Shown here one piece after another: positions 23,236 through 34,197 of a stretch of 64,000 nt of DNA. Source of the DNA: Telopea speciosissima. Its lineage: Eukaryota > Streptophyta > Magnoliopsida > Proteales > Proteaceae. The stretch spans positions 61,816,871-61,880,870 of the forward strand of contig NC_057918.1 of the NCBI RefSeq assembly GCF_018873765.1, read 5' to 3'. The number at the start of each line of letters is the position of its first letter. Position 1 is the stretch's first letter. A program made the translations under genes and the position numbers. Under the pieces are notes generated by a model that saw only the letters and a list, made by a program, of their open reading frames with translations, searched no databases and was not told the origin of the DNA.

Positions 23236-24633
23236 CTATTCAATGTGCCTCTCCCTCACTTGGCGCCTTCGTGGGGCCTCCGAGAAAGGCTCTGTTTCTT
23301 CATTTTTGTCCTCTTGAGTTGGACATGCATGTACCACCACAGCTGTTCTCCCATTATCTCGACATTCTATCTGAATAGGAGAGGGCCGGTTTACTTCAAG
23401 TGAGTCTTCAGCGTGGTCCAGTGAACCAGACCGGGGGGTAGGGTCAGCTCTCAAAATCCCACCCAAGCCATGCACATGCATTAACGGTGTCTCAACAACC
23501 ATCGTGTTTGAAAGTGTAGCCGAGGAAGTAGGCGTGTTAGGTTGAAAGTCCTGAGCATTCTTCTTCAAATCCGCAGCCTGCGTCAACCTCTCCGTAGTAG
23601 AGTCTAAAACCAACACTGCTTCTTCCGTCCGCCTGACCCCTGCCGGTGATCTCCCTGAAATGTCCTCGGCCGCCACCGAAAAATCCCTTGGACGCCACTC
23701 CTGGCGGCGTGTAGCGCCTTGGTTAAGCCTCTCGTCAATGGTGGCCTCATGGTTGCCATCATCGTGCTCCAACTCGCGACTTCTACAATGCTCCTCTCGG
23801 TGCCCATACCGACGACATCGACGACACCGAGCCTGTGGATCCTCAAACACCACCTTCTGCTTGAAGACATACATCTCCATGGTCCCCTCCTGTTCTCGTT
23901 CAACATAGACTTCCTCGACCCGAGGTACAGAGTCATCTACATCCACACACACTCTCGCATAGTGCCCAAAGTGCGAATTCTTGGTTCTTCTGTCGATGGC
24001 AACCGGTCTCCCCACCACCTTCGCTATCGATAGGATGATATCTTCATGACAGTATTCTTGCGGCAAGCCTGGAAAACGAATCCAGGTTAATCTGTTTGTG
24101 ATAGCCTGATCATCTACCATGAAGTCTTTTCTCCACTGTTGGAATCTCAAAGTTTGCCCATCCATGCGAATAGGGCTTCTCCTCCAAGTGCATGTCATAT
24201 CCTCTGCGTTGTAGAAATGGAAGATAATGAAGCCCTTGCCTAAAGACTTCATTGAAACTCCTTCTTTCAAGCCCCAGTTCTTTGCTGCTTCGCGCACCCT
24301 GTCCATCATGGTAAACCTGAAATTAAGCCTTCCCAATAGTGCAAACTTAAGTGTGTTCAGCTGTTCCACATATGCTGCTTGTGGAATCTTAATCCTCGTG
24401 AGTGTCCCATCTCGAACTGGAGCCGGCAGACTCTCAATCCCAGGTAGTCGTGGTCGTGTCACATTCACATAAGACCTTGTATTTTCCTTTGGTTCCTTTG
24501 GCTGTGGCAGCAAACTTGGAAACCATAGGAAGCCCCCAATGTCAAAACCAGCTCGTCCATCCGGGTCCTGGGCATCCCCCAATCTCTCTCTGCCTGTTGT
24601 GCTGATCGCTCCACCAGTCGCAGCCAACACCAT
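23236..24633 (-). CDS. LINE ORF1: DUF4283 plus zinc-knuckle RNA-binding protein
   Basis: This is an uninterrupted 465-residue frame. Residues about 90-180 match the DUF4283 type found in plant LINE ORF1 (ALLGRLNFRF, GKGFIIFHF, LRFQQWRKDF, then WIRFPGLPQEY). A CCHC knuckle, CRRCRRYGHREEHC, lies near residue 270. The C-terminal part is charged and low in complexity. Such proteins bind the element's RNA and form the nucleoprotein used in retrotransposition. It stays open while ORF2 is badly broken, which may be chance; whether it is expressed is unknown. Confidence 0.8.
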   Translation of the reverse strand: MVLAATGGAISTTGRERLGDAQDPDGRAGFDIGGFLWFPSLLPQPKEPKENTRSYVNVTRPRLPGIESLPAPVRDGTLTRIKIPQAAYVEQLNTLKFALLGRLNFRFTMMDRVREAAKNWGLKEGVSMKSLGKGFIIFHFYNAEDMTCTWRRSPIRMDGQTLRFQQWRKDFMVDDQAITNRLTWIRFPGLPQEYCHEDIILSIAKVVGRPVAIDRRTKNSHFGHYARVCVDVDDSVPRVEEVYVEREQEGTMEMYVFKQKVVFEDPQARCRRCRRYGHREEHCRSRELEHDDGNHEATIDERLNQGATRRQEWRPRDFSVAAEDISGRSPAGVRRTEEAVLVLDSTTERLTQAADLKKNAQDFQPNTPTSSATLSNTMVVETPLMHVHGLGGILRADPTPRSGSLDHAEDSLEVNRPSPIQIECRDNGRTAVVVHACPTQEDKNEETEPFSEAPRRRQVRERHIE

Positions 24634-24660
24634 CGCTCCCTTTCCTAACTTTCCTCTTCA

Positions 24661-25390
24661 GTTTAATCACTCTGTTAATGTGTACTTCCCTCTCATAATC
24701 TCCCGATCGCCATAAGTAACTAGTGCTAGCTCAAACAAGTATTAGTTGATGCTTATCGAGGATGCATAGAAAAACTAGTGCTGGCTCAAACCCACATAAG
24801 TGTACAAACTTCATATCATTAGTGTAATCTATCAAATCCTGCAAAACAATAGTGCAATCTATCAAATCATTTGTAACTATATCTTCTCGGACAGAGAAAC
24901 TTTAACTCACTAGCTAGTTTATTAAGGGTCTTTTTGGTATCATGTTTTGTACTTTTCGATCTGTATCATTTTTTTAAATTTGTTTTTCTTTAAAATAAAT
25001 GAAACCCCCCCCCAAAAAAAAATCATAATATACTCAATAGTCTATTATGGATTTTATGGGCAAAAACACTTTTTGTCATTTTTTCGCTGAACTTAAGTAG
25101 CACGTGTTTCTAACGGTGTTTTTTTTTAGGCTAAAATGGTAAAACGACCATTATTTTATAACACCTATCGGTTACCTCCTTCGCCCTTGCATCTCAAACT
25201 CTAAATTCTCATTTCACCGCTCTGTTCTCAAACCTTCATCTTCTTTGAAGGTCCATTTATGTAAAGTTTCTTCTTCTCCCTATCTTTTTTTACGAATTTA
25301 ATTTGAAACCAAAAGCATCTTCTTGTAATGGGATTTTTAGTTCGACGAAGAAATCTGAGTATATATACACTCTCCTGTTTATGTCAAGCC
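24661..25390. other. Intergenic, no gene
   Basis: It has two short repeated motifs (aactagtgct(a/g)gctcaaac near 24718 and 24774; (a/t)agtg(t/c)aatctatcaaatc near 24820 and 24850) and a poly-C/poly-A run near 25007. Nothing coding. Confidence 0.4.
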
Positions 25391-25694
25391 TCGAACTCGC
25401 ATTTGTAATATTTCGATAATGGATTCTTCTAGGGGTGTTAATAGGTCGGGTTGGGCTGGGCCTGCCTAAACCCTGACCCTAACCCAACCCTGGCAGGGCC
25501 AAGAAATCCTCAACCCTGACCTGATCAGACCCGACCCAACCCTCGGACTCGCATTTGTAATATTTCGATAATGGATTCTTCTAGGGGTGTCAATAGGTCG
25601 GGTTGGGCCGGGCCTGCCTAAACCCTGACCCTGACCCAACCTTGGCAGGGCCAAGAAACCCTCAACCCTGACCCGACCCGGCCCTACCCAACCC
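25391..25694 (+). repeat. 152-bp tandem duplication across a host/hAT junction
   Basis: The unit tcg(a/g)actcgcatttgtaat...gattcttc + taggggtgt... begins at 25391 and again at 25543. Each copy contains ~39 bp of host flank, the 8-bp target site and the first ~110 bp of the hAT element, with a few mismatches between copies. Confidence 0.85.
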
Positions 25695-26172
25695 TGATAG
25701 GGTCGGGCAGGGTCGGGTTGGCCCTGATTGACCCTGTTTTGACCCTGTCTTGACCCTGATTGATATATATCAAAGAATATATCTAAAAAAAACCTGAAAA
25801 ATTCTTTAAAGAAGAATAAGAAGGGAAGGAGAGAGACGGAGAGAGGGACTTGATCAAACCTCATTCTTTAGCTTTTGGTCAAAAGTTTTAATGAGGATCA
25901 TTCATTCAACAGCCACCAGAGCTTTTGACTCTTCTGGGTTATTAAGAAATCATCTAGACAGGGGACCTTGGTGGCATTGAAATAAAACTATAGAAAACTG
26001 TGTTAACAGACCAAACCATTTTTGGGAAATTCCAATTTGATTTGGTTTTTTAGGCAAAAAAAATTATATCTGTGGAAAATAAATCAAATCTACAGTGGGT
26101 TTTACTTTTCTTAGGCTACTTGTGTTGAAAAGAAAGTTACCTTCTTTACTAGTGCTAGAACTCATTGTTGGA

Positions 26173-26182
26173 CTATATAAAT
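26173..26182 (+). promoter_or_regulatory. TATA box of the captured MYB fragment
   Basis: ctatataaat lies ~88 bp upstream of the MYB ATG, with a leader-like, pyrimidine-rich tract between. This suggests the hAT element took promoter and leader along with exon 1. Confidence 0.5.
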
Positions 26183-26269
26183 CTTGGATTGGTTGTATAG
26201 CTTCAATTCAACTATATTGAGCCCTTTTGTGTTTGTAATCTTTCTTTTTAGTTTGTGGGTTTCTCGCAA

Positions 26270-26435
26270 ATGAGAGTTGCTGCTATGTCTTCTCCATCCA
26301 AGAGTGGATCCAGTTATGGTGAAGAAGATAGTGAGCTAAGAAGAGGGCCATGGACCCTTGAAGAAGACACTCTTCTCATCCATTACATTTCTCATCATGG
26401 TGAAGGTCGTTGGAATCTATTAGCTAGATGTTCAG
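26270..26435 (+). pseudogene. Captured exon 1 of an R2R3-MYB transcription factor
   Basis: The exon reads MRVAAMSSPSK... then LRRGPWTLEEDTLLI, HYISHHGEGRWN and LLARCSG. This is the first two thirds of the MYB R2 repeat with two of its three tryptophans. It ends in a donor, ttcag|gtaaac (26435/26436), phase 1 after the Ser codon, the conserved first-intron position of R2R3-MYBs. The ISxHGEGRWN stretch resembles the MYB2/62/108/116 group (subgroup 20). Exons 2 and 3 are absent within the element, so no DNA-binding domain can be made. A second in-frame ATG at 26285 is an alternative start. Confidence 0.85.
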
Positions 26436-26696
26436 GTAAACAAACAAACAAACAGTTGTTATCCCAAGTCTAAAGCTAATCAAGGAATTGATCAAGACAA
26501 ATAGATCACAGAGAACATGCATTCAAAGATTTAAAAATGAAGTGATGAACATTAGAAGCTGATCAAGAGAGATGCATTTTCAGATCTGAGTCCACGCAAA
26601 CACACAAAGACCACCCCATATGAAGTACTAGCAACAGTGTTGCGAGGATGGGGAAAGGCCCAAATAAAAATGAAGTGATGAACATTACAACATACC

Positions 26697-26860
26697 TTGA
26701 TGTGAATCTGGGAAAGAGGAACCGAGGAAGAAGAAGGCTGCTAGTCGTCGTAGTCGAGCGGCGGCTTTCTCAGTTTCTCGTGGATGAAGAAGAAGAATGA
26801 AGGGTGAAATTGTGAAAACGAAAAGGGAATATGGGATTAGGGTTATCACTCTTATGGGCA
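26697..26860 (-). other. Possible second captured leader in the hAT element
   Basis: Read on the minus strand, a pyrimidine-rich, UTR-like tract (cattcttcttcttcatccac) is followed by a good donor (catcaag|gtatgttg). No ATG-led protein is clear. A 22-bp direct repeat starting aaaaatgaagtgatgaac (26533-26554 and 26666-26687) separates this segment from the MYB intron and may be a capture junction. Confidence 0.35.
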
Positions 26861-27231
26861 TTTTGGTATTTTCAGCAATATAAATGCTTTTAACTAATTC
26901 AGGGCCGGGTCCGGGCGGGGCTGGGCTAGGCCCGGGGTCTTATCCCCGACTCGACCCGACCCTGCCAGGGTCAGCCAAAATCTCAACCCTAACCCGCCCT
27001 TCGGGCTGGCAGATCAGGGTCGGATCTGGGCCGGGCTCAGAGCTGGTTCGGGCCAGCCGAGCATTATTGACACCCCTAGATTCTTCCAGTTGAGGTCAAA
27101 TTCAAAGAAATTTCAGATTCACAGGAACCCGAAAATGAGCTTGATTTCAAGATTTGGGTTCTGTAAAAACCCAACTTTTCTTGTCCCATTAACATCGAAA
27201 TGGATCAACTCGATCGGACTGTGTTACTAGG

Positions 27232-27402
27232 AGATCCAGATCCTCTACTGCTGCCCAGACACGGTGCTGCATATAATGACCACCTTACCCCCACTTGGGC
27301 AAGGCATTTGGGCAGGGGTAAGGCAGACACTGCACGCAACACCATGTCTGGGCAGCACGATCCTGTCGGGCAGCTCGACAGTAGAGGATCCAAATTGGTT
27401 AC
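27232..27402. repeat. Foldback element, gatcctctactgctg family
   Basis: The left arm starts agatcctctactgctgcccagacac and the right arm ends gtctgggcagcacgatcc...cagtagaggatcc. The same family recurs at 35764-35932 and 51789-51955, with a related core at 29141-29290. Confidence 0.75.
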
Positions 27403-29140
27403 CAAGAAATTCATCCATGGGTAGATTATTCTATGGACTGGTTTATGGTTAAAGTAGAAATAAGAAAGGAAGAAAACCTGGGACCACCACCTTCACACAG
27501 CAGCAAGCAGAAGAGATGGAATGAATTTTATACATAGTACACGAAACTTGTTTTATATTCTATAATCAATTATGTTAGTAGTTACTAAACAGTTTTTATT
27601 TTTTGATGGAAAATGGTTTCACTAATGATTTTTTTTTTTAAATAGGTCAAAAACAAAATGAAAAATTATACCAAAAAGACCATAATTTAGCGTTCTCCCA
27701 TTTTGGAATTAATCTGCAAATAACAAAATTGTACGTGTCAATAAACCTATGCTAGCTAGGCAAGGCTGGCACATCTTCGAGAAGCTCAAACTGTGTGATG
27801 GAATGGGCAATCTTCTATAGTTATCAAGATGTCACCTAGGCATCCAGGCACCTTTGATCGTGTAGGTTCCTTGTTGGTGTCATCTTGCGTCCAGGCCCCC
27901 TCCAATGGTTTGGGTCACCTAGACACCGTGAAAACTATGCTATCTTCCCCTTCCCAAGAGACTCTAAGCCTGGGGGGAAGGGGTGGCTAGGAATTACACA
28001 TGGATTGCTGGAACCATAAGGGGGAGGGCTTTGACTGCATAGCTGCCATATTTTGTGGTACTGCTACCTGGACATTCTCTAGCTTTTCGAGGAAGTTGGG
28101 TGCATGATTCAATTCTAGATTTCAGAAGATCACATAACTACACAAGAATAAGAAACAAGTGTTTGTGTAACCATTTTTGAGTATATTCTATAACCCTAAT
28201 ATATGTTCTAATATAAGTGTACTTGAATAAGGAATCAGGCTGTGGTGGGTCCTATTGGATAAAACCTATCTAACCTAAAATCCTAGTCTTTCCTATAAAT
28301 ACTAGTTGGAGACAACAACCTGTTTATTCCAAAACTTGATATGCATGGTGTATTGCTTTAAGCAACCTTGTGCTTAAACCCTAAACCCTAACAACCATAA
28401 CCTCATTGTCATATCTCTTTTGATGAGAGAAATAGACAACTTTAAGGAATTAAATGGTATGATAAATTTATTGTCTGACTAGATGGTAACAGCAGGTAAT
28501 GCTCGTAAATCACATATGAAACTATTAATTTCCTCATAATTGACTCCATATTACCTTCGACTGTTAGGCTATTCAGATGGACCGAGCTGAAAATCATGAG
28601 CGTGGTGTACATGAAATGGACAGGAGGTTAATTTTGAAATCAGCTGGATTTTCAGCTTGATCTGTGCCATCCAAATGGGAGCTTGTCCACATGGCGAGCT
28701 CTAGTGCCGTGCTACAAGATCTGTAGCGCCCCCCTCCCCCCACCCCCCGCCGCGCTACAGAGGAGCCGGATAGGATGAGAATGAGTAGAGCCGTAGAGGA
28801 GAATAAAAGCTTCATCATTTTTGGTCCTTTCCAAGGGAAACTTAAGAAGATTAGGCCAGAACCCGTACTACCCAGTGGACACCAATTTACAAGTCTCAGA
28901 ACTCGCATTATAGATCTGATTTTACATACTTTATATAGTTCATATGTCCCACATGTTAATTAATCCGTGCATATATCCATAATTGTAATTCAAATCCATC
29001 TTACAAAACCCAATCTTAATACTTCCATACCGATTAATTACTACCTCAGAATATGCAAAAAGGTACTGCAGCTAGACAACATTAATGGGGGCAATAATTT
29101 CCCAAGGCAACCCATAAATTTAATTTAGACAGACAAATAA
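27403..29140. other. Intergenic, no gene
   Basis: AT-rich DNA. A leader-like or LTR-like tract occurs at about 28180-28400 (tataaatactag, then accctaaaccctaac). A G/C-rich run of c and g lies near 28733-28755. The open frames here are short and have no recognisable protein. Confidence 0.35.
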
Positions 29141-29290
29141 GGACTCGGCTCCTGCCCAGTACCCTGCTCGGGCTGCATGTGCAGCGTCAGACACAGTGAG
29201 GCGTGAAAAGACCGCCTTACCCTGCCTGAGCAGGGGTGATGCGGTCTTTTCACGGCTCGCCAAGTCCGTAGCACCATCCAAATTGGACAA
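29141..29290. repeat. Foldback element, related to the gatcctctactgctg family
   Basis: The core arms cgtgaaaagaccgc and gcggtcttttcacg (about 29200 and 29240) flank a ccttaccctgcctgagcagg loop. The outer arms are weaker. Confidence 0.65.
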
Positions 29291-30952
29291 TATTTGTTGG
29301 CCCTTTCTGATACACCTTTAGAGAATCTCCTAACTTCTTTTGAGCATATGTGTTAGTTCTGTTAACTTCTTCTTGATATCAAAAGAGATGCATAAAAAAA
29401 CCAAAATGTGTAGAGATGATAGAATTATGAAAACCCTAGAGCTAAACAACTTTATTAGTTTTTTTTTTTGGGTTGTTCCCCAACACAACTAAGACTGTAT
29501 ATATAGTAGTTTATTTAGCTATCTTGTGTGAATCCTCTTTATTTCAATTGCTAATGCAAGGTTTAAGAAATACAGAGTTGTTAGACCTTCTCAGCTTTGG
29601 AGCTGCAAGCAACCTTATCTCTGAGTTCGGTAGGTGAGTAGATCATATATGCTTATCCATGCTCTGAGATGTCAAATTATTGAAGTGGTTGCTGTGGGTT
29701 TATTAATTTAAACAAATTTATAATACTATCATATATATATATATGGACAAAGTTTTTCTCCAACCATAAAGAACTGTTCACCCACCATCCTTAGGTTCAC
29801 AAACCCCTCCTAGGGTTTTAGTATGTTCCAAAATACCTTTCTGATATACATTCCTGCCCTCTCTCGCCCCTCGATGAATGCGGGGTCTCATTCACAGTGG
29901 GTGGAGGGAAACTCGGTCCTTCGTATATAAACGTCGTTTTTCTTTAATAGTTTGCTTGTAAGTCTTAATCCTCGACATGAAATGTAGCTACCCCTCTTTT
30001 TTTTGGGTAATGAAATGTGGCTACCTGTCACCACCCAAACCAACTCTAGTCTTGGAGCATAGCCCCTAGGTTTTAATTTATTGCTTTGCAGCAAGGTTAG
30101 AAAAGGACCGGATATTCCTTAGAAGGGACCAAGTTTCTCCAATCCATGGTGAAGAGATTCCATCATTTTATTATGTTTGGATAGGACTCTAAGCCTAGTA
30201 TCGGACTTCTTACAAGAGGGGGATAATTATGACAGTTTATTCTTCAAGATACGGGAGAAATGTTAAGAGGATACTTCTCAAGAAATGTCATTGTCATACA
30301 CATTTTTTGAGTATATGTGTGAAATGACATTATTACACTCGTTCAAAAAATATACATATTATACTATAAGGGTGAAAAAGTAAGATTATAAATTATTTTA
30401 CATAATGAGATGTCGATTAGGAAATCCCAATTGTAAGGTTAAGTTCAATCATATATTTCCTTTGTGTATTAGCATTTTCCCTTGTTTAGTCATTTTTTAA
30501 GGTTTTGAAAAGTCTTAACTAACGTTTTGGACCGAATTTTTCTCCACCCGCAATGAACCATGGAAGAATGAAAGTTCAATTGGGATCCTCCATCATATCA
30601 TGCCTTGTTGAGGTCACAATGAAAGATGAAGCTCAAATGTAGAAAACTATTCAAGGCCATTTCTATATTGAGAAAAGAAGGTCCTTTTTTTATTAGATCC
30701 TCGTTCCATGCATACTATCTGAAGACTGAGGCCTGACTGATTTTTGGTATGATTTATATTTCAATTTTATGGGGTGATTTCTATTTTGAAAATTATTTGG
30801 TTTTATTTTTTGCACCTTATTTCAATGAAATAGAAATGAATTGCAATAAAAATTCTAAAATTTCTGAAGAGTTGTATCAATTTTGAAATTGAAATTGATT
30901 TCACTCTTGCTCTTTAATGATCACATGGTTATTTTGATGGGTAATTTCATTT
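29291..30952. other. Intergenic, MITE-like remnants
   Basis: It includes a (TA)n tract near 29732, several aagtttttctcca(a/c)cc motifs (29757, 30535), and an AT-rich block at 30736-30905 (gatttatatttcaatttt) resembling part of the inner sequence of copy A near 17040-17095. No gene is supported. Confidence 0.35.
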
Positions 30953-31202
30953 TAAAAATAAAACACCACCCTTCACCCTTTTTCTCCTAATAATCTCACC
31001 GCCATCATGCGACCACCTCCCCTTACCACCATCCCAACACCACCCCACCACGGGCCACCACGGGTCTTGAAATCTACCGTTTAACCTAAAAACCTTCCTT
31101 AATTTGCTGCTCAACCCCATCACCTCAACTCTCCCCCCCCCCCCTTTCTGTGCCACTAGATTTTATGGGTCAATTCAACGCGAGCAATCCTCTCTTCAAA
31201 AC

Positions 31203-31869
31203 TAGGTGTCTAATACGTGCGAACCCGCGAACCCGCCAGCCCGCCGCGGTTGAGATTTTGGGAGAGCTTTATAAGTTTAACTGAAAATCAAATTTTCTCG
31301 GGGCTTGTTTGTTTCTCATTTGAAGCAAAAAGATTGTAAAAACTAGAAAACATATGGCTGGAGAGGAACGATCGAGAATGAGAGCCGAGGAACGAACAAT
31401 TCGATTGAAATCTAAAAGGAGAACAAAAAAGTTTTAAAATTCACGCATCTTCTTTCTCTCGCTCTCTCGCTCTCTCGTCTTCTCGTTGCACTCGTTGTTT
31501 GGCTTTTACTTTTCTTTCTTGAGGATCGAGTTAACACTTTAGCTCAGCGGTTAGGGATTGCGGGGAAACCAAGGATTGGAGTATAGAGGGTCGGGAGACG
31601 GGACTCGGGAGTCGAGAGACGGGAGTTCGGGACTAGGGAGCCGGGAGGACGAGGAGCGTGAGATTTGAACTTTTTGAATTGGGATCCGGCGCCACGGAGG
31701 AGATAATTTTCGGGGTCGGGTCGGGTCGGGCCGGGCAGAGAAACCCCGGCAGGTCGGGTCGGGTTGAGGGTTTCTTGGCCCCGCCAGGGTTGGGTCGTGG
31801 TCGTGGTCGGGGTTTAGACCTCTAGGGTCGGTCTTTGCAGCCGCCCAACCCGACCCATTGACACCCCTA
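31203..31869. mobile_element. Non-autonomous hAT element, 667 bp
   Basis: The ends taggtgtctaat and ...attgacaccccta are inverted, and an 8-bp duplication ttcaaaac flanks the element (31195-31202, 31870-31877). Copy A has the uninterrupted site cttcaaaactagttgg at about 16083. The right subterminal region is rich in gggtcgggtcggg repeats, like the 25.4-kb element. No transposase or recognised captured gene. Confidence 0.92.
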
Positions 31870-31989
31870 TTCAAAACTAGTTGGCTGAGGAAGGGGGAAA
31901 CTCGACTTGGTGATTTTAGGCCATTAACATAAAAAGAAAAAAATTTGTAGATCTCCATCACTTTCTGCTTCAGTACTTCTCTCTTCTCA

Positions 31990-32222
31990 TTTTTTTTTTG
32001 TGCTTACGAGGGTATCGAGGCCGTCGGCCTGACTATTCCCCCGAGTCTGTGCAAGCCCCACAGTCACAGGACCGGGTCATTCAAGTATTTAAGTGGAAAG
32101 CCAATTAAATCCAAGGTGAGTGGCCCTAAACAAGTAAGAGGAGTCGAGCACAGGTCACCTGTCGATTTAGTCCAGTGCCCATGCCAACTCTTGTACCCCT
32201 TGGGGTTGATTAAAATGTGAGT
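31990..32222 (-). mobile_element. SINE-like retroelement, minus strand (copy B)
   Basis: This is the counterpart of 16212-16450, with the same T run on + (31991-32000) and gtcacaggaccgggtcat body. Confidence 0.55.
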
Positions 32223-32282
32223 TCCGTGCAATGCAAGGACCTATAATCCAATTGGTTCCCTATTGATAGGCACTTTAGTACA

Positions 32283-32400
32283 GAGAGGAATATCAATTTA
32301 TTTAACTGTACCAAAGAAACTATGGAAAGTAACAGCTAGGAGACTCGAACTCGAGACCTCCTGGTGAGCATTGGCATGAAGCGCACCCAAACCCACTTCC
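32283..32400 (-). mobile_element. tRNA-derived SINE fragment, minus strand (copy B)
   Basis: This is the counterpart of 16505-16625; the minus strand carries the ctcgagttcgagtctcc B-box region. Confidence 0.5.
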
Positions 32401-33339
32401 TTACTACCTGCTAAACTCAAGAAGTTTTTTTCATCCCAAAAAAAACAAAAAAACAAAACAAAAAAATAAACAAAAAAAAAAGTTGGAGCATCTCAATAGT
32501 GTCTCAGCTGTCTTCTTAGGCAAGTTGGATTTTTTTTTCTTTCTATTTCATTTTCCACTCTTTCTGCCGCTCTGCCGTGGAAGTTGCAAGAATCGGTAAT
32601 TTTGTTATGTTTATGTCTCTATACTCTTGCCTTCATGGAGGATTTAGGGTTATGGGTGTTACGGAAATTCATTTTTAGATTCTTGGTTGGGTAGAGGAAG
32701 AAGAACAAAGAAATCTAGTATCAATTTTATTTTCTTGACCAAAAATTTATTTGTTGACTATTTCATGAAATCAATCTAAAATTAAAATTGAAATCAAAAT
32801 CATATGAAATCAGCCCTGAGTCCGGGCAATTCAACAATTTGAATTGAAATTGATGGAGGCTAATTAGAAAATACTGACTTTTATCCATCCTCTTGAAGGG
32901 AATTTTATCTTTTTAAGAAAGAAGTAGTTGAGAGTCACTACTTAGATTAAGGTTTGAGACTTAAAATAATCAGTTGACTGCGTACGAACCAATTTGAGAG
33001 AAGATGCTTGACACCCTAATCCACCTAGTCAAACTGGTCTTCCCATTCATATGGTATTCTTATTAAATAATAAAGGGTAATTTACACATACCACCCCTGA
33101 GGTTTGACGAATGAATAATTTTGCCCCTCATTTTTGGAAAATTTTGCGTACCCCCTTGAGGTTTGCAAAAAATAACAAATAAGCCCATTCCGTCAATTCA
33201 TGACTAACTACGTTAAAATTTAGATTTGAATTGACGGAATTACCCTTATAAGAAGAAACAAAACAAAAAAACAAAAAAAAAACCTACAACTCATCTTTCC
33301 CAAAATCGATTGGGGAAGATGAGTTCCAGGTATGGGAGA

Positions 33340-33720
33340 TCAATTTGAGTTCCAGGTATGGGAGATCAATTTACACCTAACCAGCCCTAAATCAAAGGGA
33401 AAATTCACACCCCACCGGAATCTAACTACAGTCCGTTTGGTCACCAGCAAAACCGTCTTCACCATCACTGCAACCCCAGACAAAAACCCATCTGGGCGGC
33501 CATGAAATTCACTCAAGTCTCTCCAACCAAATCCAATGATATGAGTTCCACCATTCTCCTTAGAATTATCGTTGGCCTTGATAGATGTAGAACTAGAAGC
33601 AAAGAGGGTGGGTTTCTTGAGAGAAAAATCGCCGACTTGAGGGTTGATTTGGAGGGAGAAAGTAGGGTTAGGGTTTCCGAGGAGATTGACTGAGTATACT
33701 TTCAATCAGATTCACATTGC
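33340..33720 (-). pseudogene. Second captured gene-like fragment in the Pack-MULE
   Basis: A minus-strand frame of ~121 codons (33705-33340) contains NPNPTFSLQI, SLKKPTLFASSS, NGGTHIIGFGW and RDLSEFHGRP. It is Ser-rich with few acidic residues at its start, like a plastid transit peptide, but I do not recognise the protein. Just beside it, on the plus strand, 33760-33865 encodes another transit-peptide-like run ending FFPTNPNPN. Both junctions carry aaaccctaaccc, so one captured exon may have been split and inverted by microhomology. A 26-bp tandem repeat (gagttccaggtatggg..., 33319-33370) borders the fragment. Confidence 0.45.
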
Positions 33721-33866
33721 AGCCTTTTCCAGATGCGATTGCAGAAGGAAAAAAAAAAACAGTTCGCCTATGTTACTATTTCATCTTCTTCTTCACTTCT
33801 GTTTCTTCTTCCATCCTCTTCTTCCCCATTAGCCTCTTCTTTCTTCCCAACAAACCCTAACCCCAA

Positions 33867-34197
<331 letters not shown>

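Larger units (their letters stand above)
18929..24660 (-). mobile_element. L1-type plant LINE, near full length, inactivated
   Basis: It reads 5' to 3' on the minus strand: ORF1 (24633-23236), a ~128-bp spacer, ORF2 (23107-19073), a ~145-bp 3' UTR and a short A tail (seven T on + at about 18928). The order endonuclease, reverse transcriptase, RNase H is that of plant L1 elements with an added RNase H domain. No target-site duplication was confirmed. Confidence 0.9.
25430..27078. mobile_element. Non-autonomous hAT element carrying R2R3-MYB exon 1
   Basis: The left end is taggggtgttaataggtcggg; the right end is ...attgacaccccta, its inverted complement. A perfect 8-bp duplication, gattcttc, flanks it (25422-25429 and 27079-27086), as hAT transposases make. 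Because of the tandem duplication a second left end lies at 25582. Subterminal regions are full of gggtcggg/cctgaccc repeats, typical of hAT subterminal motifs. The interior has no transposase. It holds a MYB promoter-leader-exon (about 25860-26435) on + and a leader-like segment on - (about 26860-26697). Confidence 0.92.

Noticed and set aside
22755..23243. LINE ORF2 starting at 23243
   Set aside because: That frame matches only after the C run near 23080; the ATG at 23107 in the other frame gives the proper FWNIRG opening, so 23243-23108 is out of frame.
18929..24720. Target-site duplication of the full-length LINE
   Set aside because: Only a weak likeness between the left flank (attcaattacag) and sequence near 24660 (agtttaatcac); not convincing.
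26270..26435. A functional MYB gene
   Set aside because: Only exon 1 is present; the R2 repeat is incomplete and R3 missing within the hAT boundaries.
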